Positions 1 to 5,928 of a stretch of 8,125 nt of DNA are shown here, piece after piece (position 1 is the first letter of the stretch; every line of letters starts with the position of its first letter). The position numbers and the translations under genes were made by a program. The DNA is from JBBKWG01 sp037968835. Lineage in GTDB: Bacteria > Pseudomonadota > Alphaproteobacteria > Rhodobacterales > Rhodobacteraceae. Under the pieces are notes generated by a model that saw only the letters and a list, made by a program, of their open reading frames with translations, was not told the DNA's origin and ran no database searches. The stretch spans positions 1 through 8,125 of the forward strand of contig JBBKWG010000289.1 of NCBI GenBank assembly GCA_037968835.1. Reading direction: 5' to 3'.

Positions 1-608
1 TCGAGATCCTCGCGGTCATACATCGTGCCCCGGATGCCGATCTGGACGACGCGGGTCGGATCCAGCAGTTCTTCTTCGATCGCGCGCCTGAACGGCGTGC
101 CGTGGGTATACATCTGGCCGCCAAAATAGCTGTGATAAAGATCGGTGTGGCTGTCGAAATGGACCATCCCAACAGGTCCGTCCGACGCCAGACCGCGCAA
201 GATCGGCAACGAGCACAAATGATCGCCGCCCGCCGTCAACGGTCGGATATTCCGCGACTTCAGTTGACCGTAGAAATCGGCGAATCGCGTCAGCGTGTCG
301 TCAATGCTTGCCGGATTGGGGCCGATGTCGCCGACATCCGCGCAATTCACCGCTTCGAACGGGCGCACACCGGTCACCGGATGTTCGGCCCGGATCATGG
401 TTGAGGCGTCGCGAAGCTGGCGCGGCCCATGTCGCGGACCAGGCCGGTTGGTGGTGCCGCTGTCCCACGGCGCGCCGACGAGGGCGATCTCGACCTCGGC
501 AATCCGTGGGTGATCGAGGGGGACGTGAGGCAGCCGCATGAATGTCGGAATCCCGGCAAATCGCGGCAACTCGAACCCGGATACCGGCGTGAAGAACCGG
601 TCGCTCAT
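1..608 (-). CDS. speB: Agmatinase-family ureohydrolase (3' end outside window)
   Basis: This is the first 202 codons of an arginase/agmatinase-superfamily hydrolase. These binuclear-manganese enzymes release urea from guanidino compounds such as agmatine. Visible metal-ligand motifs are GGDH (about residues 127-130) and FDSHTD (151-156), followed by THGTPFRRA (168-176) and VVQIGIRG (187-194). The last conserved metal-binding block (usually SxDxDxxDP) would lie beyond the left edge. The N-terminal stretch PRFAGIPTFMRLPH is typical of agmatinase, guanidinobutyrase and guanidinopropionase proteins. The residue after GGDH is Leu rather than the common Ser, and the loop reads YHSYFGG, so the substrate could be guanidinobutyrate or guanidinopropionate instead of agmatine. 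The symbol is therefore tentative. The ATG at 608 overlaps the upstream HNH stop as ATGA, which implies translational coupling. Confidence 0.9.
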   Translation of the reverse strand, partial: MSDRFFTPVSGFELPRFAGIPTFMRLPHVPLDHPRIAEVEIALVGAPWDSGTTNRPGPRHGPRQLRDASTMIRAEHPVTGVRPFEAVNCADVGDIGPNPASIDDTLTRFADFYGQLKSRNIRPLTAGGDHLCSLPILRGLASDGPVGMVHFDSHTDLYHSYFGGQMYTHGTPFRRAIEEELLDPTRVVQIGIRGTMYDREDL

Positions 609-1189
609 TCCTGAAGCTCGGCATCCCAGTAAAGGAAGTCGAGCCAGGTTTCGTGAAGGTGATTGGGCGGGAATTTGCGCCCCTGGTTGCGCAGTTCTTC
701 CGCACCCGGCTGGCGCGGCGGGCGCCGGAGCGTCATTCCGGCCTGGCGCAGCAATTTCGCGCCTTTGCGCAGGTTGCACTTCGAACACGCGGCGACGACG
801 TTTTCCCAGCTTGTGATGCCGCCACGGGCGCGCGGGACCACGTGATCGAACGTCAGATCGCCCCGGTTGCCGCAATACTGGCAGCAGAATTGATCCCGCA
901 GAAAAAGATTGAAGCGCGTGAATGCGACGCGCTTCTGGGGCTGGATGTAATCCTTCAGAACCACGACCGAGGGTATTCGAATCGTCGTCGAGGGGCTGCG
1001 CACGACCTCGTCGTATTCCGCCACGATATCGACGCGATCCAGAAACACCGCCTTGATCGCTTCCTGCCACGGCCAGAGCGACAGCGGGTAATACGACAGC
1101 GGTCTGTAGTCGGCGTTCAGCACCAATGCCGGGTGATGCCTGAGGCTATTCGGCTCCCGCACAAAATTCGTTCTGAAATCGCCGTCCAT
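605..1189 (-). CDS. HNH endonuclease family protein
   Basis: This 194-residue protein carries a complete HNH nuclease domain. A zinc-type CxxC (FCCQYCG, C103/C106) is followed by the catalytic-type DHVVPRARGG (about 115-124), a central Asn (N130 in SWENVV) and a second CSKCNLRKG cluster (C135/C138, N139). The N-terminal part (ALVLNADYRPLSYYPLSLWPWQEA) and the C-terminal TWLDFLYWDAELQE are conserved in a stand-alone chromosomal HNH family that is common in alphaproteobacteria. That family also has relatives in phages and cyanobacteria. Its physiological role is not established to my knowledge. No methyltransferase or other restriction partner is nearby. The start is supported by GGAG six bases upstream (plus 1196-1199) and a good promoter further up. 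The stop codon overlaps the start of the downstream ureohydrolase by ATGA. Confidence 0.92.
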   Translation of the reverse strand: MDGDFRTNFVREPNSLRHHPALVLNADYRPLSYYPLSLWPWQEAIKAVFLDRVDIVAEYDEVVRSPSTTIRIPSVVVLKDYIQPQKRVAFTRFNLFLRDQFCCQYCGNRGDLTFDHVVPRARGGITSWENVVAACSKCNLRKGAKLLRQAGMTLRRPPRQPGAEELRNQGRKFPPNHLHETWLDFLYWDAELQE

Positions 1190-1195
1190 CCGTGA

Positions 1196-1199
1196 CTCC
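1196..1199 (-). promoter_or_regulatory. Ribosome binding site of the HNH gene
   Basis: On the minus strand GGCGGAG lies six bases before the ATG at 1189. This fixes the start of the HNH protein. Confidence 0.6.
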
Positions 1200-1205
1200 G
1201 CCTGC

Positions 1206-1228
1206 GCCTTTACCGCCCCACTAAAGGC
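1206..1228 (-). repeat. 7-bp inverted repeat in the 5' leader of the HNH gene
   Basis: GCCTTTA and TAAAGGC form perfect 7-bp arms separated by 9 bases. They sit between the predicted transcription start and the ribosome binding site. An overlapping 10-base palindrome GCTCCGGAGC lies at 1227-1236, and its CTCCG could pair with CGGAG of the ribosome binding site. There is no T-run, so it does not look like an intrinsic terminator. Its function is unknown. Confidence 0.4.
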
Positions 1229-1263
1229 TCCGGAGCGGAACGCGCCGCCCCTACTTCGCGCTG

Positions 1264-1291
1264 ACTATATCTGGGAGCGAATTTCAGACAA
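1264..1291 (-). promoter_or_regulatory. Putative sigma-70-type promoter for HNH–ureohydrolase unit
   Basis: On the minus strand the -35 is TTGTCT (plus 1286-1291), the spacer is 16 bases and the -10 is TATAGT (plus 1264-1269), five of six matches to TATAAT. Transcription would begin near 1257, leaving a 5' leader of about 68 nt before the HNH start. The promoter lies in the 178-base gap after the hydrolase gene, so HNH and the ureohydrolase probably form their own unit. I saw no convincing terminator for the preceding hydrolase gene in this gap. Confidence 0.5.
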
Positions 1292-1367
1292 GCCCCATGA
1301 TATACGTTGCCGATCATTTGAAGTTGCGCGCGCCAAGTGACAGAGGAATGACGTTTTCGGGCAGGTA

Positions 1368-2042
1368 TCAGCCTGCGCCCGCGTTCGCTTTCAGACGGTC
1401 TTGGATGAATGCCAGCGCGACGCTCAGCCCGTCGGGCGCGATTCCATGGGCGGTGCCTTTCATGACATGCCCGAACACCTCGAACCCGGCGGCCTGTAGT
1501 GCCTGACCTGCGGCCTGCATTTCCGAGAACGGAACCACATCGTCGGCGTCGCCGTGAATGAGCAGAACCGGCGGTTTGCTGAGGGCGTCGGCGGCGGTCT
1601 TTTCAGGCACCAGCAACCGGCCCGAAATTCCGACGATGCCGGCAATCGCTTCGGCTCTGCGCGGGGCGACATGAAGGCTGATCATGGTGCCCTGCGAGAA
1701 GCCGAAAAGGATCAGGCGGTCCGCACTCACGCCTTCGTCGGCGATCACCTTGTCGATGAACAGGTTCAGCATCCTGGCCGCCCGCATCATGCCTTCGCTG
1801 GCAGACGCTTCGGACGAGCCGTCGATATAGGGGATCGGAAACCACTGAAACCCCATCGGGTTGGCCCGCGACGGTTCCGGCGCGTCGGGCGCGATGAACA
1901 CGGTGTCGGGAAGATGCTGGGCCAATGGGTCTGCGAGGCCGAGAAGATCGCCGCCATCGGCGCCGTAGCCATGCACGAAGATCACTACGGAATCGGTCTG
2001 GCCGGACGCGGACGCCCGCCGCTTGAATTTCAGTTCGCTCAT
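1368..2042 (-). CDS. Phospholipase/carboxylesterase-type alpha/beta hydrolase
   Basis: This 224-residue protein has the length and motifs of the Abhydrolase_2 group (YpfH, carboxylesterase EstB, acyl-protein thioesterase-like). An oxyanion-side VIFVHGYGADGGDLLGLA (about 20-37) precedes the nucleophile elbow GFSQG, with Ser116. Asp167 in HGDADDVVP and His199 in GTAHGI complete the triad. The family hydrolyses short-chain or lysophospholipid esters, but the substrate here cannot be read from sequence. No signal peptide is seen, so it is probably cytosolic. The start at MSELKFKRR is chosen over a much longer open frame that runs upstream through the glycosylase gene. This ATG has AAGG eight bases upstream, overlaps the glycosylase stop as ATGA, and gives the normal family length. 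Confidence 0.92.
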   Translation of the reverse strand: MSELKFKRRASASGQTDSVVIFVHGYGADGGDLLGLADPLAQHLPDTVFIAPDAPEPSRANPMGFQWFPIPYIDGSSEASASEGMMRAARMLNLFIDKVIADEGVSADRLILFGFSQGTMISLHVAPRRAEAIAGIVGISGRLLVPEKTAADALSKPPVLLIHGDADDVVPFSEMQAAGQALQAAGFEVFGHVMKGTAHGIAPDGLSVALAFIQDRLKANAGAG

Positions 2043-2704
2043 CTGATGCCTTCCCGCGCCTTTGCTATGTGGTAGTAGGCCCAGAGCAATCTGGCCGCAA
2101 CGCCCCGCCAGGGCGCCCAATCCTCGGACATCTCGCGCAGGGCTTTTTCGGTTGGGCGGGAGTCCAGTGCGAACAAGAGGCGGGCGGATTCCTGAAGCGC
2201 CAGATCGCCCGGCGCGAACACATCGGCCCGACCCAGCGAGAACATGGCGTAGATTTCCGCCGTCCAGCGCCCGATGCCGGGAACTTCGGTCAGCGTGGCG
2301 ATGACATCGTCGGTGGGCATGGCGCGCAATTGCTCGAAACGGATACCCGAGGCGGCCAGCGCCTTGGCATAGCGGATCTTCTGGCGCGACAGGCCGCAGG
2401 CGCGCAGGTCTTCGTCGCTGGCCCAGATGACTTTCCTCGGCCCGGTCAGACCCGCCGTTTTCAGCCGTCCCCAGATCGCGTCCGCGGCTGCGACCGAAAC
2501 CTGCTGGCTGACAATGGCATCGAACAGGGCCTGAAAGCCGTCCTTGCGCAATCTGAGCGGAAGCGGCCCGGTCTTGACCAGCGCGTCGGCAAATCGCGGG
2601 TGGTGGTTGGCGAGATGCTCGGCACCTTCGGCGATGCACGCATCCGAGTGGATGATGCGTCCGGTCGGGTGTTCGATAAGCGTCACAGGCGTTGCCTTAT
2701 CCAT
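2039..2704 (-). CDS. DNA-3-methyladenine glycosylase II-like (AlkA/HhH-GPD family)
   Basis: This 221-residue base-excision repair glycosylase is expected to remove alkylated purines such as 3-methyladenine. The HhH-GPD core is clear. FQALFDAIVSQQVSVAAADAIWGRL (about 57-81) is the helical core, and EVPGIGRWTAEIYAMFSLGRADVF (140-163) is the helix-hairpin-helix. The catalytic Asp is D167 in APGDLAL, aligning with Asp238 of E. coli AlkA. The protein is shorter than E. coli AlkA (282 residues) and lacks most of its N-terminal domain, as do many alphaproteobacterial members. The start MDKATP at 2704 is preferred over upstream in-frame ATGs because AGGTG lies just upstream and family similarity begins here. 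It overlaps the end of cobK by 22 bases. Its own stop overlaps the hydrolase start. Confidence 0.9.
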   Translation of the reverse strand: MDKATPVTLIEHPTGRIIHSDACIAEGAEHLANHHPRFADALVKTGPLPLRLRKDGFQALFDAIVSQQVSVAAADAIWGRLKTAGLTGPRKVIWASDEDLRACGLSRQKIRYAKALAASGIRFEQLRAMPTDDVIATLTEVPGIGRWTAEIYAMFSLGRADVFAPGDLALQESARLLFALDSRPTEKALREMSEDWAPWRGVAARLLWAYYHIAKAREGIR

Positions 2705-3417
2705 GTCATCACCTCGTCGATTGTAGCGACGGTTTCGCAGTCGGGTTGCGGCGGTCGACGGACCATTGCCACCGGAATACCAAGCGCGCGCGCGGCCGCG
2801 AGTTTGGGCCAACTGCCGCTGCCGCCGGAATTGCGCGAAACGATCCAATCAACGCCAAGATCCTCGAATAATTTTTGCTCGCCTTCGACAGTATAGGGGC
2901 CGGGGTCGGTTAGGTAGGTGCCATTCCCGAAGGGGAAAGGTTCGTGCGGATCGTCCTTGACGCGGCAATAGAGGCGCGCGGCTGACAGTCTCTTGAACGC
3001 TTCCAGCACGCCGCGTCCGGTGGCGATGAAAACGGTGGCGCCAGCGGGAATGACAGTCGCAGCCTCGGTTTCGTCGTTCAGGAACGTCCATTTGTCATTG
3101 TCCGCCGGCGTCCACGGCGGGCGCGCAAGGCGCAGGTGAGGGAGGTGCAGTCGCTTGGCGGCTTTGACGGCAAGTTGGCTTGGATTGGTGGCGAAGGGAT
3201 GGGACGCGTCGACAATTGCCTCGATTTCCTCGCGCTCAAGCCGATCGACAAGCCCTTCCTCGCTGTCCCACCCGCCGATGAGCACGGGCCATCCGAAATC
3301 CTGCGTGCCCCGCTCCGGGCGCTCGAGCGAAACGAGCAACTTCAAGTTCGGCTCGGACACCAGCGCCTGTGCGAGTTGGCGTGCTTCATGGGTTCCGGCA
3401 AGGAGTAGTGCCTTCAC
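2683..3417 (-). CDS. cobK: Precorrin-6A reductase (cobalamin biosynthesis)
   Basis: This 244-residue NAD(P)H-dependent reductase acts on the corrin ring, converting precorrin-6A to dihydro-precorrin-6 in the aerobic B12 pathway (CbiJ does the cobalt form). Conserved family blocks are GTHEAR (8-13), DASHPFA (70-76), TGRG (133-136), GPYTVEGE (173-180) and SRNSGGSGSWPKLAAARALGIPVAMVRRP (from 194). The start is GTG at 3417. It is preceded by GGAG nine bases upstream, and the family motif ALLLAGTHEAR begins at once. The in-frame ATG at 3573 would add 52 unconserved residues and read back into the preceding gene. No other cobalamin genes lie in the window, so cobK sits apart from its pathway and is co-transcribed with a DNA glycosylase and a hydrolase. 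Confidence 0.93.
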   Translation of the reverse strand: MKALLLAGTHEARQLAQALVSEPNLKLLVSLERPERGTQDFGWPVLIGGWDSEEGLVDRLEREEIEAIVDASHPFATNPSQLAVKAAKRLHLPHLRLARPPWTPADNDKWTFLNDETEAATVIPAGATVFIATGRGVLEAFKRLSAARLYCRVKDDPHEPFPFGNGTYLTDPGPYTVEGEQKLFEDLGVDWIVSRNSGGSGSWPKLAAARALGIPVAMVRRPPQPDCETVATIDEVMTWIRQRL

Positions 3418-3473
3418 GAATTTCGTCTCCTGATGGGTCCGTGAACCGCTATGCGCCTTCCCCCGGTTTCGGG

Positions 3474-3502
3474 ATGATAGGAAATGCGGCGGAACACGTC
3501 CA
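3474..3502 (-). promoter_or_regulatory. Putative promoter of the cobK unit
   Basis: On the minus strand the -35 is TGGACG (plus 3497-3502), the spacer is 17 bases and the -10 is TATCAT (plus 3474-3479), five of six matches to TATAAT. Transcription would start near 3467, giving a leader of about 50 nt. I searched this gap for the conserved elements of a cobalamin riboswitch (GCCACTG, B12 box) and did not find them. A leader this short also could not contain one. Confidence 0.45.
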
Positions 3503-3503
3503 C

Positions 3504-3537
3504 CGACGCGCGTTGGGACCGGGCTGATCGCGCGTCG
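3504..3537 (-). terminator. GC-rich hairpin after the squalene-synthase-like gene
   Basis: Perfect 9-bp arms CGACGCGCG and CGCGCGTCG, with a 16-base loop, begin four bases after the TAA stop at 3542. The position fits a 3'-end hairpin for the cysS–cimA–squalene-synthase-like transcript. No T-run follows, so it may be a Rho-assisted or RNA-stabilising hairpin rather than a classical intrinsic terminator. Confidence 0.4.
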
Positions 3538-3541
3538 CGTC

Positions 3542-4297
3542 TTATGCCCAGCGAAGCAGCCGCAATCGGGCAATGAAGGGACTTATCGCTACGATGCCGT
3601 CGGCCACGCGCTGCGGGTTGCTGATGATCTGTGTGAGCAGCGGCACGGTCTGCCAGCCTTCGATCAGGGCTGCACGTGTCGGCCCGGACATGCGGCGGCG
3701 CAAGTTGCGGATGTCGCCGATCTTTTCGAGGTGGGTGCGTGCCAGTTCGGCAATCGCCGCGCTTCGTCCATCGACCAGGGGAATACGCCCGCGCGATTCC
3801 AACTCGGGGACGGCCTGAAGGAACCTGACAAGCGCGCTTGCGGTGCCAAAACTTCTGACGGGATTGGCCATTTCCGGCTTTGCGCCAAGGGCACGGGCCG
3901 CGACCCACATCAGCGCGCCGCCGGTATTGGAAAGGTAGTCGTCGAAATGTCCGGCATCCTCGAACGCGTCCTTATAGATGTCCCATCGGCGCGCGGTCAC
4001 GAGTTTATCGAGGATTTCGGTGGCTTCGGGGTCCAGCACCCCGGACAATGGCGTCGTGACTTCGTGTTTGCGCACGGGTCGCCTGGCACCGATTTCTTCC
4101 AGCGCATCGCGCCACCATTGCAGCCGCATTTCGGCGATCATCGGCTCCTGTGTGACCCACGGCGCGCGCGCCACCTCGACGTTGAAGGCATAGAGCGGGA
4201 ACAGGACGCGCCGTGCTTCGATCGGGGCCGCCATCGCTGCGAGGAACCTGTCCGGATCGCCCTTGGCGACGATATCGGCGCAGGCCTGAAGTGTCAT
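3542..4297 (-). CDS. Squalene/phytoene synthase family protein, probably non-catalytic (NDUFAF6-like)
   Basis: This 251-residue all-helical protein belongs to the squalene/phytoene synthase fold family. Recognisable pieces are the N-terminal FPLYAFNVEVARAP (33-46), the MRLQWWRDAL helix (57-66), TGGALMWVAARALG (125-138) and the FGTASALVRFLQAVPELESRGRIPLV segment (from 150). True synthases carry two Asp-rich, magnesium-diphosphate-binding DxxxD motifs. Here the first is replaced by FNVEVARAP and the second by VRFLQAVPELESRG. It therefore resembles NDUFAF6, a mitochondrial complex I assembly factor, and its alphaproteobacterial relatives. A complex I role is inference. No isoprenoid genes are nearby. 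It starts with ATG overlapping the cimA stop (ATGA) and has only a weak purine-rich site, so it probably relies on coupling. Confidence 0.85.
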   Translation of the reverse strand: MTLQACADIVAKGDPDRFLAAMAAPIEARRVLFPLYAFNVEVARAPWVTQEPMIAEMRLQWWRDALEEIGARRPVRKHEVTTPLSGVLDPEATEILDKLVTARRWDIYKDAFEDAGHFDDYLSNTGGALMWVAARALGAKPEMANPVRSFGTASALVRFLQAVPELESRGRIPLVDGRSAAIAELARTHLEKIGDIRNLRRRMSGPTRAALIEGWQTVPLLTQIISNPQRVADGIVAISPFIARLRLLRWA

Positions 4298-5928
4298 TCA
4301 GCCGCCCGGCGCTCCGGCACGGCATCGCGCACCAACTTCCAGTTGATCGCGTCCAGCAGCGCCTCGAACGACGCATCGACGATGTTCGGGCTGACCCCCA
4401 CGGTGGACCAACGCCGCCCCTGCCCGTCCTCGCTGTCGATGACGACACGGGTCACGGCTTCGGTGCCGCCTTGGGTGATGCGGACCTTGAAATCGACCAG
4501 ATGCATATCGTCGATGATGCCTTGCCAGGGACCGAGATCCTTGGCCAGCGCCTTGGCGAGCGCGTTGACCGGGCCGCGATCCGATCCGGTTTCGTCCTGG
4601 CTTTCGCTGACGGACAAAAGCCGCTCGCTGCCGATCTTAACTACCACGACTGCTTCGGAAAGGCTGACCATGCGGTTGCGTTTGTTCTTTCTGCGCTCGA
4701 CCGTCACTTTGTAGCGCTTGACCTCGAAGAAGTGCGGCAACTGGCCGAGGGCTTCGCGGGCGACGAGTTCAAAACTGGCCTGCGCAGTGTCGTAGCTATA
4801 GCCCTCGTCCTCGCGGACCTTGATGGTGTCGAGGATTTCGGACAGGCGCGGATCGCCCTTTTCGACGGCGATCCCCATGTCGGCCAATCGCCGGATCAGG
4901 TTCGACTGGCCGGCCTGATTCGACATCGGCACGATGCGCGCGTTGCCGACCGAGGCGGGGTCGAGGTGTTCGTAGGTGGTCGGATCCTTGACGATGGCGC
5001 TGGCATGCAGCCCGGCCTTGTGGGCAAACGCCGAGGCACCGACATAGGGGGCCGAGCGCAACGGCACGCGGTTCAGGATGTCGTCGAGCATCCGGCTGAC
5101 CCGTGTCAGCGTCGGCAGGGCTTCGGCGGGGATCGCGACCTCGAACCGGCTGGCATACGGCTCTTTCATCAGCAGCGTCGGGATCAGCGTCGTGAGGTTG
5201 GCGTTGCCGCACCGCTCGCCCAGACCGTTGAGCGTCCCCTGGATCTGGCGCGCGCCCGCATCGACTGCCGCCAGACTGCCCGCAACCGCGTTGCCGGTGT
5301 CGTCGTGGGTGTGAATGCCAAGGCGATCGCCGGGGATACCGTCCGCGATTACCTTTTCGGTGATGCGCCCGATTTCGCTGGGGAGCGTGCCGCCGTTGGT
5401 GTCGCACAGGACGATCCAGCGCGCGCCGGCATCGAATGCGGCTTTCAGGCACTTCAGCGCGTAGCCGGGATTGTCTTTGTAGCCGTCGAAGAAATGTTCG
5501 GCGTCAAACAGCGCCTCGCGGTCGTTCGCGACCAGATGCGCCACCGACTCTCGGATATTCTCGAGGTTTTCGTCCAGCGTGATTTCCAGGGCGGTGGCGA
5601 CGTGGAAATCGTGGGTCTTGCCGACCAGACAGACCGCGGGCGTGTTGGCGTTCAGGACGGCGGCCAGGACGTCGTCGTTATCGGCGCTGCGTCCGGCACG
5701 CTTTGTCATCCCGAACGCGGTGAAGGTGGCCCTGGTCTGCGGACGGGAGTCGAAAAACGCGCTGTCGGTCGGGTTTGCGCCCGGCCAGCCGCCTTCGATG
5801 TAATCGAGGCCCAGCGTATCGAGCGCGTTGGCGATCTGGGTCTTTTCCAGCATCGAAAACTGCACGCCCTGGGTTTGCTGACCGTCGCGCAGGGTTGTGT
5901 CGAAAAGGTAAAGACGCTCTTTGCTCAT
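4294..5928 (-). CDS. cimA: (R)-citramalate synthase
   Basis: This 544-residue enzyme condenses acetyl-CoA with pyruvate to give (R)-citramalate, the entry to threonine-independent isoleucine synthesis. The N-terminal TIM-barrel domain shows FDTTLRDGQQTQG (9-21; metal and catalytic Asp10/Arg14/Asp15), the CimA-type DYIEGGWPGANPTD (42-55), the metal-binding HTHDD (His206, His208) and GTLNGLGERCGNANL (231-245). It also has AFAHKAGLHASAI (300-312). The C-terminal part (about 400-535) is a LeuA-type allosteric dimer domain, usually the site of isoleucine feedback. GGWPG and the length separate it from 2-isopropylmalate synthase. The start MSKERLYLFDTTLRDG is chosen because AAGG lies seven bases upstream and the barrel begins there. 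The longer open frame to 6153 only overlaps cysS. It joins cysS and the next gene by ATGA overlaps. Confidence 0.95.
   Translation of the reverse strand: MSKERLYLFDTTLRDGQQTQGVQFSMLEKTQIANALDTLGLDYIEGGWPGANPTDSAFFDSRPQTRATFTAFGMTKRAGRSADNDDVLAAVLNANTPAVCLVGKTHDFHVATALEITLDENLENIRESVAHLVANDREALFDAEHFFDGYKDNPGYALKCLKAAFDAGARWIVLCDTNGGTLPSEIGRITEKVIADGIPGDRLGIHTHDDTGNAVAGSLAAVDAGARQIQGTLNGLGERCGNANLTTLIPTLLMKEPYASRFEVAIPAEALPTLTRVSRMLDDILNRVPLRSAPYVGASAFAHKAGLHASAIVKDPTTYEHLDPASVGNARIVPMSNQAGQSNLIRRLADMGIAVEKGDPRLSEILDTIKVREDEGYSYDTAQASFELVAREALGQLPHFFEVKRYKVTVERRKNKRNRMVSLSEAVVVVKIGSERLLSVSESQDETGSDRGPVNALAKALAKDLGPWQGIIDDMHLVDFKVRITQGGTEAVTRVVIDSEDGQGRRWSTVGVSPNIVDASFEALLDAINWKLVRDAVPERRAAE

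Noticed and set aside
1368..2639. 423-codon minus-strand frame extending the hydrolase upstream
   Set aside because: The first ~199 residues overlap the glycosylase gene in another frame and resemble no family. The ATG at 2042 gives the proper length, ribosome binding site and ATGA overlap.
3453..3488. Nested hairpin around CCCGAAACCGGG upstream of cobK
   Set aside because: The stem is short and interrupted, and it overlaps the better-supported -10 box, so it would not be fully transcribed.
3418..3541. Cobalamin riboswitch upstream of cobK
   Set aside because: The conserved GCCACTG and B12-box elements are absent and the leader predicted from the promoter is only about 50 nt.
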